Source: Flavobacterium frigidimaris (GTDB lineage: Bacteria > Bacteroidota > Bacteroidia > Flavobacteriales > Flavobacteriaceae). From it: a stretch of 64,000 nucleotides of DNA. Location: the NCBI GenBank assembly GCA_900129595.1, contig FQWG01000020.1, positions 1 to 64,000 on the forward strand, in the 5' to 3' direction. Position 1 is the stretch's first letter; every line of letters begins with the position of its first letter. The notes beneath the pieces are model-generated. The model had not been told where the DNA came from and searched no databases. It saw only the letters and a program-made list of their open reading frames with translations. A program made the translations under genes and the position numbers. Shown in pieces: positions 57,801 to 64,000 of this stretch.

Positions 57801-58066
57801 ATAAAAATAAAAGCAATATGAAGTAAAAGTGTTGCCCACTTTTCTTTTTTATGCAATTGGTAACGTTTGATGTTTCCGAAGAAATTGATCATAAAAAAGA
57901 CCATTATAGCTTCAAACCACCATGTATTATAAATTAAAATTCGGGCTGTATCTGTATTGTACTTACTTTCGATAAAAGTACCAATACCCATTGCGATTGC
58001 AAATGTTAAAAAAAGAACAGACATTAATCGTGTAGAAAACAAAAAAGAGAATATTTTTTTATCCAT
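54857..58066 (-). CDS. Cytochrome c biogenesis protein, ResB-like and CcsA fusion
   Basis: A 1069-residue inner membrane protein for haem delivery and attachment to cytochromes c (System II). Residues 1-430 are ResB-like with early membrane segments (FLFSTRLMSVLFLTFAIAMG) and a large periplasmic domain. Residues 450-480 include ITILVLMLSFSGFAQAP, which looks like a retained signal peptide, followed by a His-rich stretch (HVHTPGDGHEHNHNHAADP). The C-terminal third is CcsA with eight or so membrane segments, haem-binding WGRYWGWDPKETWALISIM near 1000 and conserved histidines. An in-frame start 20 codons upstream lies beyond the -7 box, so the ATG at 58066 is used. Fusions like this are normal in Bacteroidota. 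Confidence 0.92.
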   Translation of the reverse strand: MDKKIFSFLFSTRLMSVLFLTFAIAMGIGTFIESKYNTDTARILIYNTWWFEAIMVFFMINFFGNIKRYQLHKKEKWATLLLHIAFIFILLGAFITRYISYEGMMPIREGAAENQIYSDKTFLTVFADGEYKGQMKRRVFDKPLLFSPVTNNDFTLSGKFDETPFEVSYVNYIMGAKEIIKPDPKGTLYLKLVEAGAGGREEHFLKEGEVQNIHNVLFALNKPTDGAININTTGEKYTIQTPFEGEFMRMADKLKGAVTKDNVQPLMMRSLYSIGDIRIVFPDPAVKGIIDYESNNDYKAKTHHDALIVKIKAEGQEKEVRLLGSKGSLGDPQTVKIGKIEYSLFYGSKAYTLPFKVKLNDFIATKYPGTEKSYSAFESKVTVQDSTETFDADIYMNHVLDHKGYRFFQSSFDPDEKGTVLSVNHDFWGTSITYLGYFMLYFGLMAIMFTKHSRFADLKRKLDNVKKKKLITILVLMLSFSGFAQAPHVHTPGDGHEHNHNHAADPNDHANHVTAAPSQKQIDSLLTIYKAPEAHAAKFGRLIIQDAGGRMKPINTFSSELLRKVSQSDTYNGMNSDQVFLSMTQYAQVWIQVPLIYLNTKDDSIRKIIGVDRKAKLVPFIKFFDENGNYKLSPYLDAAYKAGNPNSFEKDFIETDKKVNLMESALSGSILKIFPIPNDPNNKWISYLELQNAGLKGMDSTYVKQILPMYFSALNNGSISRDFKTADHLVESIDGFQKKFGSKVRPSDQKIDLEIAYNTYNILPKMFYWYSLAGIFMLIFTLFSIFFDKKFLRITVNGFHILIGVIFAFHTVALIARWYISGHAPWSNAYEAIVYVAWATMFFGLAFDKKSKLTVASAAFVTSMIFMAANANWIDPEIANLQPVLNSYWLMIHVAVIVASYGPFALGMILGFVALILIFFTNEKNKAKMDLNIKEITYINEMALTIGLIMLSIGNFLGGQWANESWGRYWGWDPKETWALISIMVYAFVIHARFVPSLRGQWFFNLMSMYAFVSILFTYYGVNFHLVGLHSYASGDAHSLSWTWYSLGTISLIGILTYPKYRKYYKKKK

Positions 58067-58097
58067 TTTTGAGGAATTACATTGTATAAAAGTGGCA

Positions 58098-58105
58098 CAA
58101 AAGTA
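58098..58105 (-). promoter_or_regulatory. -7 promoter box of the Ccs fusion gene
   Basis: TACTTTTG on the minus strand matches TAnnTTTG and lies 32 nt upstream of the ATG at 58066, with a TTGG element about 17-18 nt further upstream. Confidence 0.6.
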
Positions 58106-58126
58106 CTTAAAAATGTTGAGTTCCAA

Positions 58127-58437
58127 TATTTGAACTTTGTTAATAAAAACTAAAAAACAGCTGGCAAATTGAGTTAAATTCGCAAAAATGTACGCTTAGT
58201 TTTACAAACCTGTAAAGTCGATATTTATATGGACTTCCGCATTAATGACGGATTCAAAAGTTCTTTAGGACTACAACACTGTTTTATTACATTATAAAAT
58301 CAATGCCTGTCTAATATTTAGGTAGGTAATAATGTTTGCATATCATTAACAAAATAAAACCCGATGAAAATTTTATCTATTCCGAGTAATCTGTGGGTAA
58401 ACTTTTCGATGACTATTCTCTTTAAAAAAAATAATGC
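58127..58437. other. Intergenic region between the Ccs and DUF2520 genes
   Basis: About 310 bp without an ORF or clear hairpin. The left edge holds the Ccs promoter's upstream side; the right edge leads into the DUF2520 gene's -7 box. Nothing else is apparent in between. Confidence 0.4.
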
Positions 58438-58446
58438 TAATTTTGC
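58438..58446 (+). promoter_or_regulatory. -7 box of the DUF2520-kdsC-ubiA-maf-mscS operon, giving a near-leaderless mRNA
   Basis: TAATTTTGC matches TAnnTTTG and ends 3 nt before the ATG at 58450. Transcription should start at or beside that ATG, so the first gene is probably translated without a leader. The -33 region is weak. Confidence 0.6.
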
Positions 58447-58449
58447 GCT

Positions 58450-59211
58450 ATGATTCGAATTACGTTAATTGGTTCCGGCAATGTTGCCCAACATCTGATA
58501 AAAACTTTCACTAAAAGTGAACTCGTTGAAATTGTACAGGTATTTTCGAGAAAAAAGGAAACTTTAGCTTCTCTGATTGAATTTGATAAAATTACTAGTG
58601 ATTTTGAGGACTTAAAAGAAGCTGATTTATACATTATCGCTGTTTCTGACAAAGCTATTGCAGACGTTTCGAAACAATTGCCTTTTCAGAACCGAATTGT
58701 AGTTCATACTTCGGGCGCGGCTTCGCTGGATGTTTTGGATTCAAAAAACAGAAAAGGTGTCTTTTATCCGCTTCAGACATTTTCTAAAAGCAAAGAAATT
58801 GATTTCTCGACTGTTCCGCTTTGTCTGGAAGCTGAAAATACTTTTGATTTTAGAGTTCTGGAAACTGTAGGCAAAAGCATTTCAAATGCTGTTTTTGCTA
58901 TTAATTCAGATCAAAGAAAAGCGTTGCATGTTGCGGCTGTTTTTGTCAATAATTTTACCAATCATCTGTATCAAATCGGGCAGGAAATCTGTGAAGAACA
59001 TCAGGTTCCGTTTGAAGTTTTGAAACCTTTGATTAAGGAAACGGCCGAAAAAATAAATACACTTGATCCAATAGATGCGCAGACAGGTCCCGCAAAACGC
59101 CACGATTCTAATACAATAGAGGCGCATTTGGAGTATTTGACCAACGTGAATCAAAAAAATATTTATAAAATACTAACACAATCCATACAAAATAATGGCA
59201 AAACATTTTAA
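58450..59211 (+). CDS. Rossmann-fold DUF2520 oxidoreductase-like protein
   Basis: A 253-residue two-domain protein. ITLIGSGNVAQHLIKTF near residues 4-20 is the NAD(P)-binding loop; ADLYIIAVSDKAIADVS near 58-74 and VVHTSGAASLDVL near 84-96 follow as in pyrroline-5-carboxylate reductase-like folds, and the helical C-terminal half has ALHVAAVFVNNFTNHLYQIG near 154-173 and GPAKRHDSNTIEAHL near 217-231, the DUF2520 signature. The substrate is unknown. It is first in a five-gene run and overlaps kdsC by 17 nt. Confidence 0.88.
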   Translation: MIRITLIGSGNVAQHLIKTFTKSELVEIVQVFSRKKETLASLIEFDKITSDFEDLKEADLYIIAVSDKAIADVSKQLPFQNRIVVHTSGAASLDVLDSKNRKGVFYPLQTFSKSKEIDFSTVPLCLEAENTFDFRVLETVGKSISNAVFAINSDQRKALHVAAVFVNNFTNHLYQIGQEICEEHQVPFEVLKPLIKETAEKINTLDPIDAQTGPAKRHDSNTIEAHLEYLTNVNQKNIYKILTQSIQNNGKTF

Positions 59212-59722
59212 AGAAATAATGAACGACATCACAACTTTTGTTTTTGATGTTGATGGCGTACTTACAGACAGTTCGGTTTTTGTAACCAATGAAGGAGAAA
59301 TGCTTCGTACCATGAATATTCGTGATGGTTATGCAATGAAAGCAGCTGTTGAAAGTGGTTTTAACGTATGCATTATTTCCGGAGGAAGCAATGAAGGTGT
59401 TCGTGTGAGATTAAAAAATCTTGGAATTACGGACATTCATTTAGGAACTCCTGACAAAGTAAAAACCTTTAAGGAATATACTGATACTTATAACATTCAA
59501 CCGGAACAGGTTTTATATATGGGCGATGATATCCCTGATTTTCATGTAATGAAATTAGTTGGATTACCAACTTGTCCACAAGATGCAAGTCCTGAAATCA
59601 AGAATATTTGCCGTTATGTTTCACACGTAAAAGGTGGAAAGGGCGCCGCACGTGACGTGATTGAGCAAGTGATGAAAGTACAGGGAAAATGGATGGAATA
59701 TTTTAACGGAAAACACGATTAA
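59195..59722 (+). CDS. 3-deoxy-D-manno-octulosonate 8-phosphate phosphatase (KdsC-like HAD hydrolase)
   Basis: Removes phosphate from KDO-8-P in lipid A core synthesis. The 175-residue HAD protein shows FDVDGVLTDSSVF near residues 17-29 (nucleophile Asp and general acid), NVCIISGGSNEGVRVRL near 62-78, and the metal-binding VLYMGDDIPDFHVMK near 109-123, with no large cap domain as in KdsC. A second in-frame ATG lies eight codons in. It overlaps DUF2520 by 17 nt and is followed after 124 nt, containing a 'cctttgaacc' repeat, by ubiA. Confidence 0.88.
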   Translation: MAKHFKEIMNDITTFVFDVDGVLTDSSVFVTNEGEMLRTMNIRDGYAMKAAVESGFNVCIISGGSNEGVRVRLKNLGITDIHLGTPDKVKTFKEYTDTYNIQPEQVLYMGDDIPDFHVMKLVGLPTCPQDASPEIKNICRYVSHVKGGKGAARDVIEQVMKVQGKWMEYFNGKHD

Positions 59723-59787
59723 GCCACAAGTTTCAGTTATATCAATACCATGTTTGTAAAACTTGAAATTTCACAAAGATTCCAACT

Positions 59788-59838
59788 AAAAAAAACCTTT
59801 GGACCTCTGCCCCTTTGAACCTTTGAACCTTTGTCACT
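59788..59838. repeat. 'cctttgaacc' repeat before the UbiA gene
   Basis: Three copies of a CTTTGAACCT/CTTTGGACCT word follow one another with GCCCCTTT inserted, matching the wording of the repeat at 30900-31027. The repeat would encode 16 extra residues if the UbiA frame were read from its first ATG (59799), which argues against that start. Confidence 0.6.
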
Positions 59839-59846
59839 TAAAAAAA

Positions 59847-60773
59847 ATGAAATTCCTAAAACTCATTCGCTATAAAAATCTTATAATGCTTGCTTTTATA
59901 CAAGTATTATTTCGTTATGCTTTTTTAAAGCAGCAAAATATACCTTTGGCTTTAAATGACTGGCAATACGGAATATTGGTTTTGAGTACTGTTTTATTAG
60001 CGGCAGCAGGTTATGTAATTAATAGTGTTTATGATGTCGCAACCGATACAATCAATCAACCTGAAGCTGTAGTCATTAATAAAGGGATTTCTGAAACGAC
60101 AGCGTATAACATTTACATAGGTCTTAATATTACAGGGGTTGCCCTTGGTTTTCTTCTATCGAATATTATCCTAAAGCCCAGTTTTGCTTCTCTTTTTATT
60201 TTAATTGCTTCACTTCTTTATTTTTACGCCACTACGCTAAGACAGATCATGATTTTGGGTAATTTTGTTATCGCATTATTGCTCTCAGTAAGCATTCTTA
60301 TTATTGGGGTTTTTGATGTTTTTCCTGCAATCACTTCTGAAAATCAGGCACAGATGGCCAGTTTATTCTCCATATTAACAGATTACGCTTTATTTGCTTT
60401 CATGATTGGTTTTCTTAATGAAATGGTTAAAGATATAGAAGATGTAAATGGCGATTACAACCAGGGAATTAATACATTGCCAATTGCGATAGGGATTAGC
60501 AGAACGTCAAAAATTGCTATAGCCTTTGCAATTATTCCATTTCTTTTAAGTTTGCTTTACATCAACAAATATTTTATTCAGAACAATCTTTATATTGCAA
60601 CATTTTATGCTTTTGCTTTTGTTCTGGCGCCTCTTTTATACTTTATTGTAAAAATATTTACAGCAAAATCTAAAAAAGATTTCCATCATTTGAGTACCGT
60701 TTTAAAACTAATTTTATTCTTCGGGATTTTATCTATTATGGTTATCTCCCTAAACATCAAATACAATGCTTAA
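59847..60773 (+). CDS. UbiA-family prenyltransferase
   Basis: A 308-residue membrane enzyme with eight to nine hydrophobic segments. The first aspartate motif is NSVYDVATDTINQPEAV near residues 57-73 (NxxxDxxxD) and the second is NEMVKDIEDVNGDYNQGINT near 192-211. Database names for such genes in Bacteroidota often read geranylgeranylglycerol-phosphate geranylgeranyltransferase, but the acceptor is not evident here. It is distinct from menA in the same window. The start is taken at MKFLKLIRYKN (59847) because the upstream codons are repeat. It overlaps maf by 8 nt. Confidence 0.85.
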   Translation: MKFLKLIRYKNLIMLAFIQVLFRYAFLKQQNIPLALNDWQYGILVLSTVLLAAAGYVINSVYDVATDTINQPEAVVINKGISETTAYNIYIGLNITGVALGFLLSNIILKPSFASLFILIASLLYFYATTLRQIMILGNFVIALLLSVSILIIGVFDVFPAITSENQAQMASLFSILTDYALFAFMIGFLNEMVKDIEDVNGDYNQGINTLPIAIGISRTSKIAIAFAIIPFLLSLLYINKYFIQNNLYIATFYAFAFVLAPLLYFIVKIFTAKSKKDFHHLSTVLKLILFFGILSIMVISLNIKYNA

Positions 60774-61350
60774 AGAAAAACTAAAAAAATATACTTTAAT
60801 TCTTGCTTCGGGATCGCCTCGCAGACAACAGTTTTTTAAAGACTTAGATCTTGATTTCGAGATTAGATTAAAAGAAATTGAGGAGATATATCCGCCTGAA
60901 TTGAAAGCGGTTGAAATTACTGATTATTTAGCGGCGCTAAAAGCAAGTGCTTTTGACGCAGAGCTTAAGGAAAATGAAATTTTAATAACCAGCGATACCA
61001 TTGTCTGGCATCAAAACAAAGCTTTAGGAAAACCGAAAAATGCTGAAGAAGCTTTTGAAATGATTAAATCAATGTCCGGTGATACACATGAAGTTTTTAC
61101 ATCAGTATGTTTTAGAACCACCTTTACTTCTACTGTTATAAATGACGTTACAAAAGTTACTTTTAAAGATTTATCAGACGAAGCTATTTTATATTACATA
61201 GAAAATTACAAACCTTATGATAAAGCCGGTGCTTATGGTATTCAGGAATGGTTTGGTTTTATGGCAGTTGCAAAAGTCGAGGGCTCTTATACAAATGTTA
61301 TGGGCTTGCCAACAGCTAAAGTTTACGAATATTTGAGTACATTAGTGTAA
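60766..61350 (+). CDS. Maf-family nucleoside triphosphate pyrophosphatase
   Basis: A 194-residue Maf protein hydrolysing non-canonical or surplus nucleoside triphosphates such as dTTP or UTP, and in some bacteria affecting septum formation. It has LILASGSPRRQQFFKDL near residues 11-27 (substrate-binding SxSPRR), ITSDTIVWHQNKALGKPKN near 72-90 with the catalytic aspartate, THEVFTSVCF near 106-115, and YDKAGAYGIQEWFGF near 147-161. It overlaps ubiA by 8 nt and is followed after 11 nt by the mscS-like gene. Confidence 0.92.
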   Translation: MLKEKLKKYTLILASGSPRRQQFFKDLDLDFEIRLKEIEEIYPPELKAVEITDYLAALKASAFDAELKENEILITSDTIVWHQNKALGKPKNAEEAFEMIKSMSGDTHEVFTSVCFRTTFTSTVINDVTKVTFKDLSDEAILYYIENYKPYDKAGAYGIQEWFGFMAVAKVEGSYTNVMGLPTAKVYEYLSTLV

Positions 61351-61361
61351 AAAAATTATTT

Positions 61362-61892
61362 ATGTTTTCTTTCAAAGAGTATAGTCACGAGATATTAAGC
61401 ACTGTAGTGCTCCTTTTTGCTTTGGCGGCATTGAGAGTTATTATTGCTAAACTAATCCGTCGTTACGCCAGTACAAGCCAATTATTAGAACACCGAACCA
61501 ATCTCGTCATCAAGTATATTCATATCCTGATGAACATACTGGTTACCATCAGCCTTATTGTGATCTGGGGTGTCGAAACAAAGGATATTTTTATAACCGT
61601 TTCTTCAATTGCAACTGTAATTGGAGTAGCCATGTTTGCGCAATGGTCGATTTTAAGCAATATTACTTCAGGAATGATTTTATTTTTCTCCTTTCCGTTT
61701 AGGATCGGAGACACCATTAAAATTCATGATAAGGACTTTCCTATCGAAGCCGAAATTGAAGACATCAGCGCTTTTCATGTGAATTTACGAACAAAAGAAG
61801 GCGAAAGAATTATTTTTCCAAACAATTTATTATTGCAAAAAGGCATTTCGATTATGCAGGCACATTATGAGGAAAAAGAGTTTTTCGATTAG
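61362..61892 (+). CDS. Short MscS-type mechanosensitive channel protein
   Basis: A 176-residue protein with three hydrophobic segments (about 9-25, 45-62, 70-105). MFAQWSILSNITSGMILFFS near 90-109 is the pore-helix region, with FPFRIGDTIKI near 110-120 as the start of the beta domain, then DISAFHVNLRTKEGERIIFP near 131-150 ending in the FPNN motif typical of MscS. The usual C-terminal alpha/beta vestibule is largely missing, so the channel is short. It ends the operon started by DUF2520. It likely protects against hypo-osmotic shock. Confidence 0.85.
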   Translation: MFSFKEYSHEILSTVVLLFALAALRVIIAKLIRRYASTSQLLEHRTNLVIKYIHILMNILVTISLIVIWGVETKDIFITVSSIATVIGVAMFAQWSILSNITSGMILFFSFPFRIGDTIKIHDKDFPIEAEIEDISAFHVNLRTKEGERIIFPNNLLLQKGISIMQAHYEEKEFFD

Positions 61893-61974
61893 AGGCATTT
61901 AACTTAAATACCCTCATATTTCGCATAATTTTACTGCAAAATTTGCAAAGTAATCTCAGCTCAAGGCAATATAG

Positions 61975-62245
61975 TTTCCCGCATATTACACGGATAAAGC
62001 AGATTTAAAAATCTTTCTGACTAGATTCCCATCCGAAATAGTAAAAAAAATTTGCGCTAATTTGTGAAATTAGTGGCGAAAAACTTTCCCGCTGATTACG
62101 CATATAAAGCAGATTTACAAATCCCTCCAACTAGATTCCCTTCCGAAATAGCAAAACAAAATTTGCGTTAATTTGTGAAATTTGCGGTTAAAAACTTTTC
62201 CGTAGATTACACATATTTACAAATCCTCTCAATCATAATGGGAAT
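61975..62245. repeat. Direct tandem repeat, two full units and one partial, period about 110 bp
   Basis: Units begin TTTCCCGC at 61975 and 62085 and TTTTCCG at about 62196. The two full units run through the shared words ATAAAGCAGATTTA, ACTAGATTCCC, TCCGAAATAG and AATTTGTGAAATT (about 85% alike by eye), and the third fades after TTTACAAATC. Each unit contains the 'gcgtaatttgtgaaatt' wording seen in other intergenic repeats of this window. No ORF. It fills most of the 448-bp gap between mscS and the AI-2E gene. Confidence 0.75.
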
Positions 62246-62340
62246 TTTATAAACTATTGACAAAAAGCTAAAACGATATTTCTTAATTAAAATATAATAT
62301 TTGTTTTACCAATTACTAGTTTTATTAAATCACCAAACAA

Positions 62341-63441
62341 ATGACTCATTCCGTAAAATTACCATTTTATGCTAAACTTGCCTTAATATTAGTTAGCTTA
62401 ATCAGTTTTGCTTATATTTTTTGCATCGGAAAAGATATTATTACGCCTGTTTTAATGGCGTTTTTATTCGCTGTATTATTAGTCCCGATTTTTACCTTTT
62501 TACATTCAAAACTAAAATTTCCCCGCCATTTGGCCGCAGCTTGCTGTATTTTAGTATTTGCAGCTTTTATTATTGGTATTTTAGTTTTTATCTCTTATCA
62601 GGTTAGTGATATTGCCAATGATTTTGAGACGATAAAAAAGAATGCCAATTCCTTTATAACAGACATTCATAAATTTGTAAATGATAAGTTCCATGTCAGT
62701 ATAGGAGAACAGAAAAAGTACCTTGACACTGTAACCAAAGATTCTGTTCAAAACGGAAAAGCTACGATTGGATCTGCTATAGTATCTATTAGTGATCTTC
62801 TTTTAGACTGCACCATCATCCCTATTTATACTTTTCTATTTCTTTTATATAAAGATCACTTTGTTTTATTTCTGGCCAAATTGGTCAATAAAGAAGATCA
62901 TTCAGCCTTAAAGGATATTTTATCACAAATAAAAGTTTCGATCAACAATTATATACTGAGTTTAATTTTTGAAATGATTGTTGTTTCGATTTTAACCGGT
63001 TTAGGACTTTGGATTATTGGCGTAAAATACTTTATTTTACTGGGATTGATTACCGGAATCCTGAATATGATTCCTTACATTGGTATTCTAATTGCCGGAA
63101 TCATTACCGTTATGGCTTCTCTTACGGGAACACCGGAAACTTCTATTATTCTCGGCATCCTAATTGTAAATATTATTGTTCAGTTTATAGATAATAATAT
63201 AATTGTACCGTTAATAATTAATTCTAAAGTTGAAATTAATGCATTTGTTTCGATAATGGGAATTATTATTGGAGGAGCTGCTGCAGGAATTTCGGGCATG
63301 TTTTTAGCCATTCCGCTTTTAGCCATTCTAAAAATTATATTCGACAGAATCGAATCCTTAGAACCCTGGGGATATTTAATGGGCAATCATATGCCTAAAA
63401 AATTTACCTGGAGAATCCGAAAACTTAAGATTGAAAACTAA
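62341..63441 (+). CDS. AI-2E family transporter (PerM-like permease)
   Basis: A 366-residue membrane protein of the AI-2E/UPF0118 family with about eight hydrophobic segments. KLALILVSLISFAYIFCIGK begins the first segment; the cytoplasmic loop (about 85-150) includes FETIKKNANSFITDIHKFVN, and the C-terminal half has LGLITGILNMIPYIGILIAG near 235-254 and VQFIDNNIIVPLIINSKVEI near 278-297, typical of the family. Members include sodium/proton antiporters and exporters; AI-2 export in this organism is not established. It appears to be a single gene followed by an exported-protein gene. Confidence 0.88.
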   Translation: MTHSVKLPFYAKLALILVSLISFAYIFCIGKDIITPVLMAFLFAVLLVPIFTFLHSKLKFPRHLAAACCILVFAAFIIGILVFISYQVSDIANDFETIKKNANSFITDIHKFVNDKFHVSIGEQKKYLDTVTKDSVQNGKATIGSAIVSISDLLLDCTIIPIYTFLFLLYKDHFVLFLAKLVNKEDHSALKDILSQIKVSINNYILSLIFEMIVVSILTGLGLWIIGVKYFILLGLITGILNMIPYIGILIAGIITVMASLTGTPETSIILGILIVNIIVQFIDNNIIVPLIINSKVEINAFVSIMGIIIGGAAAGISGMFLAIPLLAILKIIFDRIESLEPWGYLMGNHMPKKFTWRIRKLKIEN

Positions 63442-63521
63442 ATAGCATTTCAACATTAAAAAGTTCTGGAAAATTCTTATATTCATATCAAAATCAACCT
63501 TTAGTCATCACCAATTATCTA

Positions 63522-64000
63522 ATGTCTGTAAACAAAAAAATAATAGCTTTACTTTTATTATGCTTCTGCTTACAAAGCACGTATGCTCAGACAGATAAAA
63601 CAAAAGATGCGCACGATAAAAAGGACAGTATTCAGGTATATAACAGGATTAAGAATTATTCTAAAAAAAATAAATTCACCCAAACAGTCCACAAATTATT
63701 TTTTCGAGGAAGCAAAACGCGAAAAAAAGAAATTCTGGTACAAAATGACACCACTGACTTTAGCGGAAAAATCATTCGCAATATCAATATTGTGACCTTA
63801 GATCCTTTTGGGCATTCTGTTAATGATACCACTCAAATGCCCAGAAATTGGGGAGAAAGAACGGGAAACAGATTGCACTTGAAAACAAAAAAAATAGCCA
63901 TTCTTAATTTATTATTGTTCAAAAGAAATGCTGTTTACGACACTTATAAAGTTCAGGAATCAGAGCGTTTGATACGTTCTCAGAAATATGTAACAGCGGT
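63522..64000 (+). CDS. N-terminal part of an exported, probably outer-membrane-associated protein (cut by window end)
   Basis: ATG at 63522 opens 159 codons that run off the window. Residues 1-23 form a signal peptide (KIIALLLLCFCLQSTYAQ). The mature start is lysine-rich, then IIRNINIVTLDPFGHSVNDT near 88-107 and NRLHLKTKKIAILNLLLFKR near 121-140 suggest a POTRA-like or BamA/TamA-type N-terminal domain of a large Bacteroidota outer membrane protein; I base this on wording only. It lies 80 nt after the AI-2E gene. The C-terminus and the domain count cannot be seen. Confidence 0.7.
   Translation, partial: MSVNKKIIALLLLCFCLQSTYAQTDKTKDAHDKKDSIQVYNRIKNYSKKNKFTQTVHKLFFRGSKTRKKEILVQNDTTDFSGKIIRNINIVTLDPFGHSVNDTTQMPRNWGERTGNRLHLKTKKIAILNLLLFKRNAVYDTYKVQESERLIRSQKYVTA

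Noticed and set aside
59799..59846. Longer UbiA start from 59799
   Set aside because: The extra 16 residues are encoded by the intergenic 'cctttgaacc' repeat and have no UbiA-like character.

Overview
The window looks like the chromosome of a Flavobacterium-type member of the Bacteroidota. It is AT-rich, and many genes are preceded by the flavobacterial promoter signature (a -33 TTG/TTTG and a -7 TAnnTTTG box) rather than by Shine-Dalgarno sequences. Secreted proteins end their signal peptides in 'AQ', and the gene content is typical of the group: phosphate-porin-like outer membrane protein, Ccs fusion protein, SelO, menaquinone genes, DUF3667, ACR3 arsenic operon. No rRNA, CRISPR array, phage or intact insertion sequence was found. 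The DNA is mostly core chromosome separated by short degenerate inverted repeats.

Layout. 1-900: a possible gene tail, tRNA-Tyr and two nearly identical tRNA-Val units. 0.9-12 kb: ABC exporter, porin, proline dehydrogenase, aroB, then a polyamine-type unit (leader ORF with hairpin, arginine decarboxylase, a deoxyhypusine-synthase-like protein without the catalytic lysine, a very acidic protein), and recQ. 12-18 kb: DinB-like protein, PEP carboxylase, Lrp/AsnC regulator, M14 carboxypeptidase and a divergent HTH regulator; the region between the last two carries six copies of a 16-bp palindrome. 18-31 kb: acyltransferase, a spermidine-synthase-like/M23 peptidase/lipoprotein run, APC permease, class V aminotransferase, msrA, selO, YpdA-like reductase, CYTH protein, and an OmpA-like plus helix-hairpin-helix pair. 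31-43 kb: menaquinone genes menC, menA, menB and menD on the minus strand, interrupted by a TPR/S41 peptidase/DUF2199 unit, a metal-dependent hydrolase, a CvfB-like protein and an M28 peptidase. 43-51 kb: thioredoxin-like protein, GNAT enzyme, proline iminopeptidase, exported glutathione peroxidase, an ECF sigma/anti-sigma pair, DoxX, and unknown membrane or secreted proteins. 51.5-54 kb: arsenic operon arsR, DUF6428, arsC-like, acr3. 54-64 kb: a 1069-residue cytochrome c biogenesis fusion, then DUF2520/kdsC/ubiA/maf/mscS, an AI-2E transporter, and the start of an exported protein cut by the window end.

How the genes work together. menC, menA, menB and menD belong to one quinone pathway, and the Ccs protein matures the c-type cytochromes that use such quinones. 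The ars genes form a self-contained detoxification operon with an operator over its own promoter. Arginine decarboxylase and the DHS-like protein probably act in sequence on agmatine or a polyamine; no agmatinase lies between them. The HTH regulator probably represses both itself and the divergent M14 peptidase.

The most promising novel material is: the six-operator HTH/M14 switch; the lysine-less DHS-like enzyme with its structured leader; the DUF6428 ars component; a minus-strand small ORF with its own terminator at about 47 kb; and several families of intergenic inverted repeats. Everything here was read by eye, so homology calls rest on motif recognition rather than searches.
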